DNA from: a virus
Length of the DNA: 20,293 nt
IMG/VR virus record: IMGVR_UViG_3300028025_005560
Coordinates: 1 to 20,293 of that record
Reading direction: 5' to 3' (one strand)
In this document: piece after piece, positions 1-6,007 of the stretch
How positions within the stretch are numbered: position 1 is the first letter of the stretch
How the letters are laid out: each line of letters starts with the position of its first letter
The notes under the pieces: generated by a model
Databases searched by the model: none
The model's input: the letters and a program-made list of their open reading frames with translations, nothing else
What the model was told of the DNA's origin: nothing
Made by a program: the position numbers and the translations under genes

Positions 1-1042
1 TCTCTATATTATAAAACTCATTTCCCTCAATTTTTTTATCCGAAAATTTATTGGAATTATTAAGCTTTATATCCGCAAGTTTCTGTTTATATTCATCATC
101 AAGCCAATCCATAATAACAACTTTTATAGAAACCGGGGTCGCATAATTATTATCGAAAAGATAGCTAGGAGGTATTTCGACAACCAATGGGCCCAGAAAC
201 TGCTGTATTGTCATATAATCAGCTGTTCCTTTCTTTGTTAATGTTCCAGTTAGACCAAATCTCCATTTAGAGTGCATACAATTTGCAACTATTTTCTTGA
301 TGGACATTGAGTTCGTATGGTGTGCTTCATCGACAAAAACAACATCAACATCAGCAAAAAATTCTGGCTCCTTCTTCACTAATGATTGGAATGTACCCAT
401 AATGACATCACATCCTTCCCTAAGCTTACTTCCACCTCCGATTTGTTGTATTTTAACACCTAGTTTTTCTATACCGTAATCCTCAAAATCATCGCTTCCC
501 TGAAAAACTAGATTATTATTGGGAACTATCATCATATATTTTTTAATAAGTCCCTTGGATTTAAGATAAGCAAATATCATAAATGATATTAATGTCTTAC
601 CCGATGAAGTGGCTACTTCCGAAATTGAGTATCTATATCTTATAATTTTCCAAGCTGTCTCTATTTGATAATCTCTAGGCTTCTTATCAGGATCTCCGCC
701 TATACCATCCTCAAAAAATTCATTCACCCATGTAGTAAAATCCTCTAGTGTTATGTCCCTTATAATAATCTCCTCTATGCCTTTTATTTGCATATCGATT
801 TTATACTTCTCACCTATCTCAAGAACCTCTCTCCATAATCCAATAGGAACCTTCCACATATTTCCTTTCTTCTCTATAAAGCATATGTTACCATCCCATA
901 TCTTTTTCTTAACCAATGGATGGAAATAGAAGTTATGGATCTTTTGAGTTAGTGATATATCTAATTGTTTTTTCTCGACCTCGTCCAGGGATTCAATTAA
1001 TATCATCCATTGTTGGTCTTCTGAAACTTGAAATTTTAACAT
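1..1042 (-). CDS. uvsW: UvsW-like superfamily 2 DNA helicase, N-terminal part (cut by window edge)
   Basis: This reading frame stays open from ATG at 1042 to the window edge, about 347 codons; T4 UvsW is about 500 residues, so the C-terminal RecA-like domain is missing only because the window ends. Visible elements are an N-terminal UvsW-type region (FYFHPLVKKKIWDG near 38-51), a PRDYQ element near 122-126, Walker A ATSSGKT at 144-150, the DEAHH box at 238-242 and motif III (TGTLTK) at 265-270. IGGGSK and GTFQSLVK between them match the spacing of T4 UvsW. In T4 this helicase unwinds R-loops, regresses forks and migrates branches, supporting recombination-dependent replication. The start lies 15 bases after the uvsY stop, and the uvsY-uvsW proximity resembles T4. 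The start is preceded by AT-rich sequence with no Shine-Dalgarno. Confidence 0.9.
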   Translation of the reverse strand, partial: MLKFQVSEDQQWMILIESLDEVEKKQLDISLTQKIHNFYFHPLVKKKIWDGNICFIEKKGNMWKVPIGLWREVLEIGEKYKIDMQIKGIEEIIIRDITLEDFTTWVNEFFEDGIGGDPDKKPRDYQIETAWKIIRYRYSISEVATSSGKTLISFMIFAYLKSKGLIKKYMMIVPNNNLVFQGSDDFEDYGIEKLGVKIQQIGGGSKLREGCDVIMGTFQSLVKKEPEFFADVDVVFVDEAHHTNSMSIKKIVANCMHSKWRFGLTGTLTKKGTADYMTIQQFLGPLVVEIPPSYLFDNNYATPVSIKVVIMDWLDDEYKQKLADIKLNNSNKFSDKKIEGNEFYNIE

Positions 1043-1057
1043 ATAAATTAGTTATTT

Positions 1058-1504
1058 CTATTTCACCGTAGACCCTCTTAAGTAGTCTTCCAGTGATATT
1101 CTGCTTTTCACCCCGTATAGCATGTGATCGGTGGTTTGTATTGTTTGGTCTATGAATTTTCTATGTCCTTCAACTAATTCTATCTTTTCTGATATCTCGC
1201 TTAAATCTCCCTCGATCAGAACTGTTTTCTCATTAGATCCGTATCTAACATCACTCCTTTCAGAATAATCCTTCATCTTTCTGGATTTTTCAGTTCTGTA
1301 TTTAGAATTAAGCTTGGATACAATGGATGCCAGTTTATAACTATATTCAAGTAATACCTGTCTCTGACTAAATAGATCAACCTGAGCCTTAGCTAGGGTC
1401 TGTATATCCTTCATTTGTATTGCTATTATCTGGATCTTTTCTCTCCATTCGTTCCTCTCGGTTTCGAAGATTTTATTAAAGTCGCTTTTTTGCTCTGTAG
1501 ACAT
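1058..1504 (-). CDS. uvsY: UvsY-like recombination mediator protein
   Basis: This 148-residue protein is helical and charged. In T4, UvsY displaces gp32 from single-stranded DNA and loads the UvsX recombinase. The assignment comes from a by-eye match of the C-terminal half to T4 UvsY: KTVL at 93-96 begins a charged helical segment, and GVKSR at 131-135 followed by a short tail matches the IKSR-containing T4 end with near-identical spacing. T4 UvsY is 137 residues, so the length fits. I chose ATG at 1504 because it lies one base after the stop of the upstream 82-residue gene; the longer frame from 1558 would overlap that gene's last 18 codons and adds only a lysine-rich stretch. uvsW follows 15 bases downstream. 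Similarity is weak, so gene order carries part of the weight. Confidence 0.72.
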   Translation of the reverse strand: MSTEQKSDFNKIFETERNEWREKIQIIAIQMKDIQTLAKAQVDLFSQRQVLLEYSYKLASIVSKLNSKYRTEKSRKMKDYSERSDVRYGSNEKTVLIEGDLSEISEKIELVEGHRKFIDQTIQTTDHMLYGVKSRISLEDYLRGSTVK

Positions 1505-1505
1505 A

Positions 1506-1754
1506 TTAGAATAGATTTGTTTTTGTTTTTTGTTTTTTCTTGCCCGATAAATCAACAACTCTTACGTTTTTTGATATTTCGTTTTTACCTTCAGTTTTAG
1601 GATCCGATATTTTAGGTTCAGAAAATTCAGTATTCACACCATATAGATCAGACTCTATTACCTTTATAGGAAATTTTATCTTGCTAGACGATCTTCGGGT
1701 AACCTCTTTTTCCCAATCATCTGTGAGATCTATATGTATATTAGAATTATCCAT
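1506..1754 (-). CDS. Small hypothetical protein between primase and UvsY
   Basis: This 82-residue product is not recognised. Its N-terminal half is acidic and mixed (MDNSNIHIDLTDDWEKEV), and its last dozen residues are lysine-rich (GKKKQKTKTNLF), which could contact nucleic acid or simply be disordered. It has no cysteine, membrane segment or signal peptide. The ATG overlaps the last 8 bases of the primase gene, and the stop lies one base before the uvsY ATG. Such close packing on both sides argues that it is translated and coupled to its neighbours. Its place among primase, UvsY and UvsW suggests a replication or recombination accessory role, but that is inference from position only. Confidence 0.6.
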   Translation of the reverse strand: MDNSNIHIDLTDDWEKEVTRRSSSKIKFPIKVIESDLYGVNTEFSEPKISDPKTEGKNEISKNVRVVDLSGKKKQKTKTNLF

Positions 1755-2811
1755 TTATAAAATATCCAAGATCTAAAATGTCATTGGTAAAATAGTTATC
1801 AAGTCTTTTAATTTTCTTGCCAGTGGTTCTTAAATGTATAACCAAATCATTAAGATCCCATTTTTTATTTTTGTTTATATTATTCTCTTCCAGAAATTTA
1901 CCCCAGTTAAAAACTGTGTGTCCCTTGCTTAATAGATCCATTGTTCTTTCTATACCAGCTTTATCCCAGTCATACCAATATCTGACATTGTCAACCTCAA
2001 ACGGAAATTTATTTTCCAGAGAACATAATCCAACTGAATTGTTCCAAAAGAATGAATCCATCGGGCCTTCAAATACAGTTATATCCGAAGAAAAATCTAA
2101 ATTACCTATCCCAAAAACATGTGATATAGGATCAACGGCTCTTACCCTATCTATGAAATCCTGATCTTTTACCTTAAGTAATTTCTCATATATTCCGCTT
2201 AGCTTATAAGTAAGATATTTAGCTGAACCCTTAATAGAATTCATATTTCTAACTTGGAGGCCTAGTATTTTATCGTCTGGTGTTAAATTAAAGAGGAAAA
2301 GCCTCTCGTATTTACTATCCCAAGCAAACTTTTTATCTAGCTTCTGATGTCTCCTTGTAACATATCTTTGTATATTGGATCCATATACCTCAACTAATCC
2401 TAGTTTAGACATAAAAGTTTCCCTCGAAATTAACAGGTCAGTAATATCATTATCAAAGAAATAGCTTATATCAACCTTACCATATACTGTTCTTCTAGTT
2501 CCTCTAACTTCCTCCAGTACACTTCTTATTTCCTCCCTTTCCGTACCGTTTAATTTGCTATGGACTGAAAAATCCTTGAAGAAGCTAATTGCATCCTTGA
2601 ATATACCGCATCCTCCATTATAGCATTTATATCCGAGAGTATCTAAATAGAAGTTTCCTCTTTTTTTCTTAGAGTCGTGAGAATCGCCACAATATGGGCA
2701 AGAGAAATTAAGTCGGTTACCTCCCTTATAAACTATTTGTTTATTAGGATCACCGGCAAATTCCTTTGCTAATACTGATCTTACTAATTCTTCTATTTTT
2801 CCTTGTTGCAT
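1747..2811 (-). CDS. 61: gp61-like DNA primase (zinc-ribbon plus TOPRIM)
   Basis: This 354-residue primase would make RNA primers for lagging-strand synthesis with the replicative helicase. An N-terminal zinc ribbon is visible (CPYCGDS, then KCYNGGC: Cys38, Cys41, Cys63, Cys68), followed by a linker and a TOPRIM-type catalytic core with the acidic motif FEGPMDS (about 247-253) and DWD (281-283). T4 gp61 (342 residues) has the same order, including CPVCGDS and LEGPIDS. I chose ATG at 2811 over an in-frame TTG at 2835, because the latter lies in the loop of a terminator hairpin and would add eight hydrophobic residues unrelated to primases. The gene begins right at the end of that terminator, so it depends on read-through or another transcript. 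Its 3' end overlaps the next gene by 8 bases. Confidence 0.9.
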   Translation of the reverse strand: MQQGKIEELVRSVLAKEFAGDPNKQIVYKGGNRLNFSCPYCGDSHDSKKKRGNFYLDTLGYKCYNGGCGIFKDAISFFKDFSVHSKLNGTEREEIRSVLEEVRGTRRTVYGKVDISYFFDNDITDLLISRETFMSKLGLVEVYGSNIQRYVTRRHQKLDKKFAWDSKYERLFLFNLTPDDKILGLQVRNMNSIKGSAKYLTYKLSGIYEKLLKVKDQDFIDRVRAVDPISHVFGIGNLDFSSDITVFEGPMDSFFWNNSVGLCSLENKFPFEVDNVRYWYDWDKAGIERTMDLLSKGHTVFNWGKFLEENNINKNKKWDLNDLVIHLRTTGKKIKRLDNYFTNDILDLGYFING

Positions 2812-2850
2812 AATAAAAAGAAGGGAACAACCCAAGAAGGTTGTTCCCTT
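2812..2850 (-). terminator. Intrinsic terminator after the gp32-type gene
   Basis: A perfect 12-base-pair inverted repeat (arms 2821-2832 and 2839-2850) encloses a 6-base loop (2833-2838). On the minus strand the stem reads AAGGGAACAACC / GGTTGTTCCCTT and is followed by CTTTTTATT. It starts 14 bases after the ssDNA-binding-protein stop, so it should end that transcript. The T-tract runs directly into the primase ATG. In the other direction the following bases (TTAGTTTTAA) make a weaker T-tract, and there is no plus-strand gene to serve. Confidence 0.88.
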
Positions 2851-2864
2851 TTAGTTTTAATTTA

Positions 2865-3851
2865 TTAAAGGTCTGCGTAAAGATCTTCTAATGAAGAGCT
2901 ACTGTTATTTGCAGGAGCAGAAGATTCAGTTCTTTCTACATGTCCTGCAACTTTTGTCTGCGAAACCTCAGCGTATAAATCACCAGAAGTTGACTCTTGT
3001 TCTCTCACTGGAGCCGATTGAGCTGGAGCCGATTGAGCTGGAGCAGTTCTTGCAGGAGATGAAGCAACACTACCAACGATCTCATTAACTAATCTTTGGT
3101 CAGGTACGGTATTGCGTATAACGCTCATAACTTTCTCTGTCATATCATCATCCCAGTCCTTGTAATCGAAACTTGATAGATTTTTAGGTCCCTCGTTTAA
3201 ATAATCAAGGATTTTTGTCATATCTTCTTGAGATTTCTTCATAGAAACTCCATCGATCTTAATTGCATTTTTTTCACCTACAAATGAGCAAAGATCATAG
3301 TTGTTCCATTCACCAACTTTTCTAACACTTAATGCGAATTCTCTACCTTCGAAAAGATCGAAAGGATTACAAGAATCTCCATATTCTGGTTTAAGTTGTG
3401 CCTCGATCATATCATTCAATTTTTTACCAAATTTGAATATCATGATCTTGCCCTCCAATTCAGGCTTATTCTTATCCTGAACGATTTGAACTAACGAATA
3501 GAAATCCTCTTTTCTTGAGAAGCTCTTAGCTAATTCTTGATCTGCAGCAGAATGCGAATTCTTTAGCTTCCAGAACATATCTTTAAGAATTGATTTCTTA
3601 CCAACAGTTGATGGACAATCAGCTGAAAATCCGTCTCCTGATACTGGATCATTCAAATACACATAATATTTGTGAACCTTAGATACTGCTGGATCTGCTG
3701 GATTAGGTACAAACCTAATTAAAGATTTATAAACACCATCCTTACCGTTTTCAGGATATGGTTTATAGAATTCTGAATCTTTTGATTCTACTGCGTTTGC
3801 TTTCGTTACGAACGCCTCTGCGTCCAAATTGAAAATGTCTAAATTACTCAT
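2865..3851 (-). CDS. 32: gp32-like single-stranded DNA-binding protein
   Basis: This 328-residue protein would coat single-stranded DNA during replication, recombination and repair and organise the T4-type replisome. The core matches T4 gp32 in order and spacing: LIRFVPN (44-50), a VQIVQDKNKPELEGK segment (121-135), FKFGKKLNDMI (139-149), FEGREFALSVRKVG (167-180) and WNNYDLCSF (182-190). The acidic, serine-rich C-terminus (SSSSLEDLYADL) resembles the T4 tail that contacts partner proteins. A proline-alanine linker containing two SAPAQ units (around 269-281) precedes it. The T4 zinc site is not conserved: Cys79 is the only cysteine in that region, and the others (161, 188) lie elsewhere. Expression is probably controlled through the AT-rich leader upstream and the terminator downstream. 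Confidence 0.9.
   Translation of the reverse strand: MSNLDIFNLDAEAFVTKANAVESKDSEFYKPYPENGKDGVYKSLIRFVPNPADPAVSKVHKYYVYLNDPVSGDGFSADCPSTVGKKSILKDMFWKLKNSHSAADQELAKSFSRKEDFYSLVQIVQDKNKPELEGKIMIFKFGKKLNDMIEAQLKPEYGDSCNPFDLFEGREFALSVRKVGEWNNYDLCSFVGEKNAIKIDGVSMKKSQEDMTKILDYLNEGPKNLSSFDYKDWDDDMTEKVMSVIRNTVPDQRLVNEIVGSVASSPARTAPAQSAPAQSAPVREQESTSGDLYAEVSQTKVAGHVERTESSAPANNSSSSLEDLYADL
3011..3040. repeat. Two tandem 15-base repeats in the gp32-type linker
   Basis: The 15-base unit GAGCCGATTGAGCTG occurs twice without interruption (3011-3025 and 3026-3040), and a third copy begins but diverges after GAGC. On the coding strand it encodes the SAPAQ units of the flexible linker between the DNA-binding core and the acidic tail. 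This looks like a recent in-frame slippage duplication. Confidence 0.8.
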
Positions 3852-3912
3852 AATTTTTCTTTTAATTTTAAATTTTACTTTTTTGTTTGCTTTTTGTTTC
3901 TTTTTATTGATT
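3852..3912 (-). promoter_or_regulatory. AT-rich leader of the gp32-type gene, possible autoregulatory operator
   Basis: This is the longest gap in the window, 61 bases between the gmhA stop and the ssDNA-binding-protein ATG. By my count only 8 of 61 bases are G or C. The message-sense strand is almost all A with some U, contains no plausible stem, and lacks a Shine-Dalgarno. T4 gp32 is known to repress its own translation by binding an unstructured A/U-rich leader, so this sequence fits such an operator. I did not find a clear pseudoknot or a promoter. The regulatory role is inferred. Confidence 0.4.
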
Positions 3913-4512
3913 TTATTTCATTCCCAATTGGCGCTCTATCATATCAATCAGGGAATGTATTATTTTGATATGTAGTTCTTGCGTACGGTCCGCATATTTA
4001 TTTACTGGTGTTAGTATGGTGTTATCGATAAGGTGGCTAAAAAGCAGTCTTACGTCGCTTTCCGGACGGTCTGAGGTGAGTATAACAACCTTCATTCCTT
4101 TTCTTTTGGCAGTAACTATTGCACGAGTGATATTATCAGAATTTCCTGAAGTCGTTATTCCGAAAAATACATCTCCATCGTTTCCAATAGCATCAAGATA
4201 TCTAGAAAAAATCTGGTCAAATCCATAATCGTTACCAACACAAGTTATGTGGCTAGGGTCAGATATAGAAACAGCAGCTAAAGCTTCTCTGTTATCACGA
4301 TATCTTCCACTAAGCTCCTCTGCAAAATGCATAGCATCGCACATAGACCCGCCATTTCCTGCAGAAATTATTTTATTACCGTTACTTAATGATGTGATGA
4401 TTGTTTCGGCTGCCTCTGTTACGGAGTTTAGATACTCGTCGTTATTAATGAAGTCATTTAGAATGCTAGAGGCTTCCTGTAGATGTGTTTTTAATATTTC
4501 CTTTAATTCCAT
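3913..4512 (-). CDS. gmhA: Phosphoheptose isomerase GmhA (sedoheptulose 7-phosphate isomerase)
   Basis: This 199-residue SIS-domain protein should convert sedoheptulose 7-phosphate to D-glycero-D-manno-heptose 7-phosphate, the first step towards ADP- or GDP-heptose for surface glycans. It aligns closely with E. coli GmhA over its full length: AGNGGSMCDAMHFAEELSGR (51-70), GNDYGF (93-98), TTSGNS (120-125) and YADRTQELHIKIIH (173-186). The zinc and catalytic residues of the family are present: His62, Glu66, Gln178, His186, with Asp95, Thr121 and Asp175. These argue for an active enzyme rather than a DiaA-like regulator. The start overlaps the RuvC-like gene by 47 bases, but the N-terminus aligns with the bacterial enzyme, so the start is sound. 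A 60-base stretch (4021-4080) is 50% G+C by my count, above its surroundings, hinting at acquisition from a bacterium. Confidence 0.93.
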   Translation of the reverse strand: MELKEILKTHLQEASSILNDFINNDEYLNSVTEAAETIITSLSNGNKIISAGNGGSMCDAMHFAEELSGRYRDNREALAAVSISDPSHITCVGNDYGFDQIFSRYLDAIGNDGDVFFGITTSGNSDNITRAIVTAKRKGMKVVILTSDRPESDVRLLFSHLIDNTILTPVNKYADRTQELHIKIIHSLIDMIERQLGMK

Positions 4513-5173
4513 AAAATTCTTTTAATTCTTCCTTTAAATACAAATTAATCCAAGTTGCGTCAACAATATCGTCGATTGGTTTATTAACAACCTTTTTACC
4601 AGTTATCCATTCCTCCTTATTGCTTTCTAGTATTCTAGAGAAGATAAATAAATTTGTTTCATCTTCAATATAATTACATAACGCATGATAAAGTTCATCC
4701 TTCTTAGCATTTCCCTTTACCGCATATTTTTTAATCGATGTTGGTGAGAATACATGAAAGTTATCAACGCCAATATCATTAATTATTCTTTCTCTTAATA
4801 GTGCGGTTGCCATTGAGATATCAATTAGCGAATTACCATTAGAAGAAAAACTTAAACCCTCCATCGCAACATGGAATGGCTTATCACCCATTATAGATAT
4901 TATTGATTTCCATAAGGTATCAACTATATCAAGGAAATAGGTTATTTTAATTCTTTCCCTCACTGAATAGTTCTCAGGGAGATCTTTTTTATCCAAAAAT
5001 ATCAACTCAAAATCATCCTCACAACTTAATATGTGATATGGTTTCTTGGTGTTCTTGGAGAGTGATTCCTCGCTTCTGTCCGATCTTGTTATAGATCCCC
5101 AGGTATATTTACCATCAACTAGGCAACAGAAAGCGGGGGAGTTTATAGAAAAGTCTATTCCGACTAAATTCAT
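4466..5173 (-). CDS. RuvC-like Holliday junction resolvase / RNase H-fold nuclease
   Basis: This 235-residue protein has a RuvC-type nuclease core. It starts with the first strand and catalytic Asp7 (VGIDFSINSPAF), has a second acidic residue in VAMEG (Glu105), a SPTSIKKYAVKGNAKKDE segment (143-160) typical of RuvC-like enzymes, and a C-terminal acidic cluster IDDIVDA (Asp201, Asp202, Asp205). It would cut branched DNA such as Holliday junctions, to clear recombination intermediates before packaging. A stretch at about 25-70 looks like an insertion relative to bacterial RuvC. T4 itself uses the unrelated endonuclease VII. The gene follows the 78-residue gene by 4 bases, and its last 47 bases are also the start of gmhA. 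The exact substrate is inferred. Confidence 0.78.
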   Translation of the reverse strand: MNLVGIDFSINSPAFCCLVDGKYTWGSITRSDRSEESLSKNTKKPYHILSCEDDFELIFLDKKDLPENYSVRERIKITYFLDIVDTLWKSIISIMGDKPFHVAMEGLSFSSNGNSLIDISMATALLRERIINDIGVDNFHVFSPTSIKKYAVKGNAKKDELYHALCNYIEDETNLFIFSRILESNKEEWITGKKVVNKPIDDIVDATWINLYLKEELKEFYGIKGNIKNTSTGSL

Positions 5174-5177
5174 ATAA

Positions 5178-5414
5178 TTATATACTAGGAGCGATCTTTT
5201 GTCCAGTACTTCCAGTATAATTATAAACTTTAGAAAGTTTATCGAAACACTTTTTCATCTGATCCTCTGTTAAACAATCAACAATATCATTTAAAACTCT
5301 CTGGTCATTTCCAGAAGCTGCAACTAATAAGTTCTTCATGTGGTCCTTTTCACTATAAAGTGGTTGACCGTATTTCATTTCGTTAATCTTTTTTAGATCT
5401 GTGAATGTCTTCAT
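5178..5414 (-). CDS. Small hypothetical protein at the head of the replication block
   Basis: This 78-residue protein is not recognised. It appears mostly helical and soluble, with mixed charges, two cysteines (in VDCLTEDQMKKCFDK) and no signal peptide or membrane segment. A glycine-threonine stretch (YNYTGSTGQKIAPSI) forms the C-terminus. The ATG lies 26 bases after the tail-tube-like gene and the stop 4 bases before the RuvC-like gene. It is therefore the first gene after the switch from virion to replication functions and is probably co-transcribed with the latter. Confidence 0.65.
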   Translation of the reverse strand: MKTFTDLKKINEMKYGQPLYSEKDHMKNLLVAASGNDQRVLNDIVDCLTEDQMKKCFDKLSKVYNYTGSTGQKIAPSI

Positions 5415-5440
5415 ATCTTGTTTTTATTTATGTATATATC

Positions 5441-5989
5441 TTATTTCGATTCGAAAACTATATCTATAAAGTTAGCTTTGAATCCAACATTAAAGCTTGC
5501 ATCTTGTGCAGCATTTGATGTATAGTTTAATTCGAACTCAGAAAATGAGGTAAGTGTAACTTCCTTAAAAGTAACGGATACCACTATATTTCCCTCGCTA
5601 TCCATGATTCTTATTGGTAAATTCTGTATAAATATTTGTTCATTGGCAAAATTTAAAAAATGCAGAATTGTGTCCATCATTATAAAATAATTAATAAACC
5701 CATCAACTAACCTAAACTGAACACTAAAATCCTTAGAAAATAGCTCCTGTACGGGGGTTGAACTCTTGTATGTTATTTTTTTACCTAATGGTCTAACTTG
5801 TTCAACCGAATCGATTGACATACCAGGAAATCCTATTGATTGTATTGTACTATTCACATAGTTTTGTATAGTGTCATAAGGAACCGGTTGTTTCTTTATA
5901 TAGGGAAGATACTTGTTAATAACCTTCTCCGGAAAGAATCCCTTTGGGAACACGAAATAAAAACTGTTCTGCTTTGAATTTAATATCAT
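5441..5989 (-). CDS. Probable tail tube-fold structural protein (gp19/gp54-like)
   Basis: This 182-residue protein lies at the end of the structural block. The sequence suggests a compact alternating beta fold. FPGMSIDSVEQ is followed by RPLGKKITYKSS, then FSVQFRLVDGFINYFIMMDTI, IRIMDSEGNIVVSVTF, and a final pair of strands containing FELNYTSNAAQDASFNVGF. The order of a PG-containing strand, a long helix preceded by an FxVxF strand, a D-x-x-G turn and a closing F-x-L-x-Y strand resembles contractile-tail tube proteins and the related baseplate tube initiators. No single motif proves this, so it could instead be another small baseplate component. The next gene downstream starts the replication block. 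Confidence 0.5.
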   Translation of the reverse strand: MILNSKQNSFYFVFPKGFFPEKVINKYLPYIKKQPVPYDTIQNYVNSTIQSIGFPGMSIDSVEQVRPLGKKITYKSSTPVQELFSKDFSVQFRLVDGFINYFIMMDTILHFLNFANEQIFIQNLPIRIMDSEGNIVVSVTFKEVTLTSFSEFELNYTSNAAQDASFNVGFKANFIDIVFESK

Positions 5990-6007
5990 TTCTGGTCTAT
6001 ATTTTTA

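Noticed and set aside
297-479. Plus-strand open frames, such as 297-479, 1415-1600, 6444-6881 and 12270-12578
   Set aside because: Each lies opposite a well-supported minus-strand gene, has no recognisable protein features, and reads as an antisense shadow.
1058-1558. Longer reading frame for the UvsY-like gene starting at 1558
   Set aside because: It would overlap the last 18 codons of the 82-residue gene and adds only a lysine-rich N-terminus. ATG at 1504, one base after that gene's stop, gives a UvsY-sized protein.
2812-2835. TTG start for primase at 2835
   Set aside because: The codon lies in the loop of the terminator and the eight extra residues do not resemble primases. ATG at 2811 is preferred.
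3913-4512. DiaA-type non-enzymatic SIS protein linked to replication
   Set aside because: The position among replication genes made this tempting, but the metal and catalytic residues of GmhA are all present.
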